Part shown: positions 6,414 through 9,352 of the stretch, one piece after another
Numbering within the stretch: position 1 is the first letter of the stretch
Layout: the number at the start of each line of letters is the position of its first letter
Source of the DNA: a bacterium
GTDB lineage: Bacteria; Babelota; Babeliae; Babelales; CAIQNR01
Assembly (NCBI GenBank): GCA_947502805.1
Contig: CANNBR010000032.1
Location: forward strand, 1 to 9,352
Length of the DNA: 9,352 nt
Direction of reading: 5' to 3'
Program-made: the position numbers and the translations under genes
Notes under the pieces: model-generated
Databases searched by the model: none
What the model was told of the DNA's origin: nothing
Seen by the model: only the letters and a program-made list of their open reading frames with translations

Positions 6414-7313
6414 ATGTTTTTACTCTTTGTTTTATACGCGTTTTTTGCAAGCACTTTTATTATAGGTAGAGAAGCAGTACTTGCTGTCCCACCAATGTTT
6501 TTTATTGGTATTCGAATGGTGATAGCAGGAATACTCCATATTGGTTTCGTTAGAATTTTTAATAAGGAAAATTTTAAATTTAAAAAAGAAGACTTTTTTT
6601 GGTTTGCAGGAATAGTACTATTCCATATTTACCTATCTTACATCCTTGAATTCATTAGCTTGCAATATCTTACGGGAGCAAAAGTATCACTACTTTTTAA
6701 CCTGTCTCCTTTTATTACTGCGCTTTTTGCCTATTTCTTTTTTGGAGAGCTTCTTTCTTTCAAAAAATGGATTGGGCTTTTAATTGGCTTTTTATCTTTT
6801 ATCCCTTTGCTTATTACTCAGCCTGTTTCAACAGAATCAATCACCCATAATTCATACGCCGAAATTCTTCTTATTATATCAGTGACCGCTTCTTGCATCG
6901 GTTGGATATTTATGAAAAGGCTCATTAGCGAGCACAACCATTCATATGTTTTTGTAAATGGAGTTGGCATGTTACTGGGAGGAATACTTTCTTTGGGAAC
7001 TTCCTACTTCTTTGAAACATGGCCATCAATTACCTCACTGTCTCATAATGTGCCCTTTATTCGGTCACTATTCCTTTTAATTTTGATTGGTAACATCATT
7101 TGCTACAACTTGTATGGAAAACTTCTTCACCGCTATTCTGCAACCATACTTTCGTTCTTTGGATGCATAACACCTCTTTTTGGAGTACTCTTTGGCTGGC
7201 TTTGGTTAGGTGAAACAGTAAGCCCATGGTTTTATGTAACAGCTCTTTTAGCATCAGTAGGTCTTTATATCTTCTACCAAGAAGACTTGAAAGAAGGCCT
7301 TCTTACTAAATAA
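6414..7313 (+). CDS. EamA/DMT-superfamily permease, third of three
   Basis: This encodes a 299-residue inner-membrane permease with ten predicted helices. It is clearly a recent paralogue of the second copy. YAFFASTFIIGREAV, NLSPFITALFAYFFFGEL, CIGWIFMKR, SYVFVNGVGMLLGGILS and NLYGKLLHRYSAT align in the same places. The WLWLGETVSP loop before TM10 is the family's usual short turn, and the end FYQEDLKEGLLTK parallels the first permease's FYHEEKKEGLIH. The ATG at 6414 has AAGGA at 6401-6405, eight bases upstream, and lies 25 bases after the previous stop. No terminator follows, and the next gene begins 37 bases later. Whether the three act as separate transporters or as a heteromeric set cannot be decided from sequence. 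Confidence 0.9.
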   Translation: MFLLFVLYAFFASTFIIGREAVLAVPPMFFIGIRMVIAGILHIGFVRIFNKENFKFKKEDFFWFAGIVLFHIYLSYILEFISLQYLTGAKVSLLFNLSPFITALFAYFFFGELLSFKKWIGLLIGFLSFIPLLITQPVSTESITHNSYAEILLIISVTASCIGWIFMKRLISEHNHSYVFVNGVGMLLGGILSLGTSYFFETWPSITSLSHNVPFIRSLFLLILIGNIICYNLYGKLLHRYSATILSFFGCITPLFGVLFGWLWLGETVSPWFYVTALLASVGLYIFYQEDLKEGLLTK

Positions 7314-7350
7314 AGAAAATAAATTTTTTAGGAACAAAAAAAGGGCGACC

Positions 7351-7743
7351 ATGAAAAACATACAAAAAAAAACACTTGTTACCATGCTATTTTTAACTTC
7401 ATCAATGAGCCATAGCGAATCGGAACCTGATCAAAAAGAAAAGTTTGCCGATAAAGTTGAAGTGGTGGCGATAGCGGTTAAAGATGTTGTAGCTGATACA
7501 GCTGATACCGTTAAACGGGGAATGCACGCAGGGGCTGAGGCCACAAAAGATTTTATAGCTTCCACTACTGCCAAAATAAAAATAGCTCTTCACGAAGCAC
7601 GCACAAAACAAGCTGAAAAAAGGGCACAAGAAGCGCGTGAAGAAAATGAAAAGGCTCAAAAAACTCTCGCAGAAACACACGAACAACTTAAAGCAGCTCA
7701 AGCAGCTCTTGCGCAAACACAACAGGCCATGTATCAAAAATAA
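7351..7743 (+). CDS. Small exported helical/coiled-coil protein, unknown function
   Basis: I do not recognise a specific family. The 130-residue product starts MKNIQKKTLVTMLFLTSSMS, a basic then hydrophobic N-terminus consistent with a Sec signal peptide, possibly cleaved near residue 20. Residues 35-75 form an amphipathic helix rich in Ala, Val, Lys and Asp with approximate 11-residue periodicity (VKDVVADTADTVKRG, then AGAEATKDFIAS). This recalls apolipoprotein- or LEA-like lipid-binding helices. Residues 75-126 are a charged Ala/Gln/Glu-rich coiled coil without cysteine. Periplasmic or surface location is inferred. AAGGG (7341-7345) is five bases before the ATG. The gene lies 37 bases after the third permease and ends the operon before the terminator at 7781. 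Confidence 0.7.
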   Translation: MKNIQKKTLVTMLFLTSSMSHSESEPDQKEKFADKVEVVAIAVKDVVADTADTVKRGMHAGAEATKDFIASTTAKIKIALHEARTKQAEKRAQEAREENEKAQKTLAETHEQLKAAQAALAQTQQAMYQK

Positions 7744-7780
7744 GCAACTTAGTAATTTTAAATAATCACATAATCTTATC

Positions 7781-7813
7781 AAGAGAGGGCTTTGAAGCCC
7801 TCTCTTTTTTTTT
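7781..7813 (+). terminator. Strong intrinsic terminator after the permease/coiled-coil genes
   Basis: AAGAGAGGGCTT (7781-7792) and AAGCCCTCTCTT (7795-7806) are perfect inverted repeats. They form an 11-12 base-pair stem with a tight TG-centred loop, and a run of nine T's (7805-7813) overlaps and follows the right arm. It lies 38 bases after the stop of the exported coiled-coil gene and closes the permease unit. Confidence 0.93.
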
Positions 7814-7954
7814 AATACGTCAATAGGAGAGGATTCAGCTTTTGAACTTAGTCCTTTTTACTTACAAAATTTCAATATAATCCACACAAATTTGGTTAAA
7901 GAACAAGTAAGCGAAATTTTAGATAAAATAAAAATTAAACAAGAAGCTATATAG
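7814..7954 (+). pseudogene. Possible 5'-truncated coding remnant
   Basis: Directly after the terminator a frame is open for 46 codons and stops at TAG 7952-7954. It reads SIGEDSAFELSPFYLQNF, then NIIHTNLVKEQVSEILDK and a short Lys-rich end. The composition looks protein-like, with a mixed helix-forming C-terminus, yet there is no in-frame ATG, GTG or Shine-Dalgarno, and the frame meets a stop inside the terminator stem. I match it to no family. In a region this AT-rich, 46 open codons are unusual but possible by chance. It may be the 3' end of a gene whose front was deleted. Confidence 0.3.
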
Positions 7955-8175
7955 AATAGCGCAAGAAAAAAAATTTTATTCAAGATAGTTTTAAGAGTTC
8001 TAGGCTTAAATTGTTAGCTATCAGAAAATTCCCAACACTATAGTTTTATATTTGAAATTATTTACTCGCTTTCTTTTAAAGAATACCGTTATAATACAAT
8101 TAGTAATATATAGATAAATGTTATTATGTGCTTGGAGCGTTCCAAGAATTAATGATCTTAAAAAAGGAGAAGAAA
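7955..8175. other. AT-rich intergenic region before the RING protein gene
   Basis: This stretch has no coding frame I can support on either strand and no tRNA-like or repeat structure. It is noticeably richer in A and T than the flanking genes. It contains a -10 box at 8090-8095 and the Shine-Dalgarno of the next gene at 8166-8169. A GTG at 8128 would add 16 residues to the next protein, but it has no ribosome binding site and would place a charged segment before the signal peptide. Confidence 0.6.
8090..8095 (+). promoter_or_regulatory. Candidate -10 box for the RING protein gene
   Basis: A perfect TATAAT lies in the sequence CCGTTATAATAC, 80 bases before the start codon at 8176. No good -35 hexamer is found 16-18 bases upstream (CGCTTT at 17 bases). 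A strong terminator upstream and another downstream mean this gene needs its own promoter, and this is the best candidate. A weak -35 may indicate activator dependence. Confidence 0.45.
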
Positions 8176-9030
8176 ATGAAAAAACAATTATTAGCACTGC
8201 TTATACTGGGGGCCTTTGTTGGTCAAGTGCATGGAGCGCAAAAACAAATTATAAAAGCGAATCTTCTTAAAACTAGAAAATTAATTGAAGATAACGATGC
8301 TCGGATTTCTTTTTGGGGACAAATTCCTGGATTTGAAAGACTTTCTAGAGAAAATCAAAAATGTTTAAATACTAAAGAGTTTACTATAGGACTACCGCGA
8401 TACTATTTTGCAATGATGGCAACTAAACTAATTTTAACAGATCTCTACGAAGATGGGGAAAATTTTTTTCTAGGTGATAAAAACCTTGATTATCAAAGTG
8501 TTAATGATCGTTTTCTGAGCGAATATAAATTTGGTTTTGAGCTTGATATATATGATTTTGATTTTTATGATCCTGCACTAGAACAAGATAAAACAAGAGT
8601 TATCACAGCCATGATGGAACTTAATCGTAATTTTAGAGAATCAGCATTGAGAGGTCCTACAGCACAAGGTAATAGTAGTGACGAAGATATGCTTTGTGCA
8701 AAATTATTTAAAGAGGGGCTTAACCTAGGAATGAATGCTGAGGACGCTTTTAATTATGTTGAACTATATATAAGAAGCGCTCCAGTGATTGTAGGAGTTG
8801 ATGGAGAAGTTCCTCAAGTCTGTCCTCATGGTCCAAATGTAGCTTGCGGCTGTATGGTTCCAAAACAACAAGAAGAAGTTGTCTTTGAGGACTGTCCTAT
8901 TTGTATGTTCAGTCTACTTCCTGAAGAAGATCTATCAGTTACTCCATGTGGTCATACTTATCATAGTGAATGTTTAAAAATGTCATCGAAAGTTAAAAAA
9001 GAATGTCCCCTTTGCCGAGGCAAGCTATAA
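8176..9030 (+). CDS. Exported RING-H2 finger protein, candidate secreted E3 ubiquitin-ligase effector
   Basis: The 284-residue product begins with a Sec signal peptide: MKK, a hydrophobic core to about residue 16, and likely cleavage after VHG or VHGA (residues 20-21). The middle, about 22-210, matches no family I know; it is acidic and aromatic around 110-140. C216, H218, C224 and C226 form a small extra Cys/His cluster. Residues 240-280 are a complete RING-H2 finger: C240-x2-C243, C258-x-H260-x2-H263-x2-C266 and C277-x2-C280, with the usual proline after C7 and R281 after C8. RING-H2 domains recruit ubiquitin-charged E2 enzymes. Bacteria lack ubiquitin, so an exported copy points to action in a eukaryotic host. 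The Trp often found four residues after C6 is replaced by Ser270, so E2 binding needs proof. ATG 8176 is chosen because GGAG (8166-8169) is six bases upstream. Confidence 0.82.
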   Translation: MKKQLLALLILGAFVGQVHGAQKQIIKANLLKTRKLIEDNDARISFWGQIPGFERLSRENQKCLNTKEFTIGLPRYYFAMMATKLILTDLYEDGENFFLGDKNLDYQSVNDRFLSEYKFGFELDIYDFDFYDPALEQDKTRVITAMMELNRNFRESALRGPTAQGNSSDEDMLCAKLFKEGLNLGMNAEDAFNYVELYIRSAPVIVGVDGEVPQVCPHGPNVACGCMVPKQQEEVVFEDCPICMFSLLPEEDLSVTPCGHTYHSECLKMSSKVKKECPLCRGKL

Positions 9031-9057
9031 ATCATAAGCCATAACAATAAGGTAAGA

Positions 9058-9096
9058 AGAGGAGGTAGGATTTGAAAACTACCTCCTTTTTATTTT
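9058..9096 (+). terminator. Intrinsic terminator after the RING protein gene
   Basis: AGGAGGTAG (9060-9068) pairs perfectly with CTACCTCCT (9079-9087) around a ten-base loop, and flanking A-T and G-T pairs can extend the stem. TTTTTATTTTT follows (9087-9097). It lies about 30 bases after the stop. The left arm resembles a Shine-Dalgarno sequence, but no start codon with an open frame follows it. Confidence 0.88.
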
Positions 9097-9202
9097 TATG
9101 TTTTTGATCTTTTAAGATTGCTAAGCACATTACCTTCTTAATGCTGAATTCCTGTCAAATGGAAGAAATTGCGCAACATAAAGTACTTTAGATAAGGCTC
9201 TT

Positions 9203-9231
9203 TTTACAAAAAAACGCAATAACCGTATACT
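9203..9231 (+). promoter_or_regulatory. Sigma-70-type promoter for proS
   Basis: TTTACA (9203-9208) and TATACT (9226-9231) are each one mismatch from consensus and are separated by the optimal 17 bases. The start of transcription would fall near 9238, giving a leader of about 33 bases before the ATG at 9271. That is too short for a T-box or other large riboswitch. Confidence 0.72.
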
Positions 9232-9270
9232 CTCTATCTATACTAAAAATTTCTAAGATAAGGGCTTCTG

Positions 9271-9352
9271 ATGAGCAAAAGACTTACCGATCCAAAAATA
9301 AACCTTGCTGAATGGTATCAAGAGGTTATTCACCAAGCTGAACTTGCTGATA
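9271..9352 (+). CDS. proS: Prolyl-tRNA synthetase (N-terminal fragment)
   Basis: Only 27 codons are inside the window; the frame runs off the end. The reading DPKINLAEWYQEVIHQAELAD matches the conserved N-terminus of the archaeal/eukaryote-like form of ProRS, such as that of Thermus thermophilus, where a very similar S-E-W-Y-x-E-V-I-x-x-A-E-L-A-D run opens the catalytic core. The enzyme charges tRNA-Pro with proline in the cytoplasm. AAGGG (9260-9264) is six bases before the ATG, and a good promoter lies just upstream. The short length limits certainty, but the motif is distinctive. Confidence 0.85.
   Translation, partial: MSKRLTDPKINLAEWYQEVIHQAELAD

Noticed and set aside
7402..7782. Minus-strand open frame of 126 codons opposite the exported coiled-coil gene
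   Set aside because: It begins inside the terminator stem and its Cys/Phe-rich product is what antisense of Lys/Ala/Glu-rich codons gives.
8128..8175. Upstream GTG start giving a RING protein 16 residues longer
   Set aside because: No Shine-Dalgarno precedes it, whereas ATG 8176 has an ideal GGAG and begins a canonical signal peptide.
9110..9240. Minus-strand open frame before proS ending FLPFDRNSALRR, as a possible gene remnant
   Set aside because: It is about 35 codons with no start, overlaps the proS promoter, and another minus frame reads equally well, so chance is more likely.

Overview
The window reads as the chromosome of an AT-rich, host-associated bacterium. The best guess is a member of Candidatus Dependentiae (TM6) or a similar intracellular symbiont of protists. 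This rests on three things: an exported protein ending in a eukaryote-type RING-H2 finger, the wreck of an ankyrin-repeat gene, and three tandem drug/metabolite-superfamily permeases, all beside ordinary housekeeping genes. The phylum is an inference; the gene calls do not depend on it. All intact genes are on the + strand.

Bases 1-4245 are a housekeeping block: the 3' end of rplT (ribosomal protein L20), a ZapB-like coiled-coil gene, zapA, rny (RNase Y) and two tandem ymdB-type metallophosphoesterase genes. A consensus-like sigma-70 promoter overlaps the rplT stop codon and should drive the division genes. A weaker -10 box lies before rny. A GC-rich palindromic island sits between rny and the first ymdB copy, with that gene's ribosome binding site at its right edge. 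The order rny-ymdB is widespread in bacteria, but two adjacent ymdB copies are not usual. The second copy keeps the family consensus and the first has drifted in two loops while keeping every metal ligand.

Bases 4246-4528 hold no intact gene. The minus strand carries a decayed ankyrin repeat plus a C-terminal tail in another frame. Bases 4529-7313 are three EamA-type 10-helix permeases in a tight cluster. They are followed, without a visible terminator, by a small exported helical/coiled-coil protein (7351-7743) and a very strong intrinsic terminator (7781-7813).

Bases 7814-8175 are very AT-rich and hold a 5'-truncated coding remnant and a -10 box. Then comes the most striking gene, 8176-9030: a signal peptide, about 215 residues with no family I recognise, and a C-terminal RING-H2 finger, which suggests a secreted ubiquitin-ligase-like effector. 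It is a single-gene unit with its own terminator (9058-9096). The window ends with a good promoter and the first 27 codons of proS (prolyl-tRNA synthetase).

Taken together, a conserved translation/division/RNA-decay operon lies next to an accessory segment of membrane and exported proteins suited to life inside a eukaryotic cell, with signs of gene decay at both edges of that segment.
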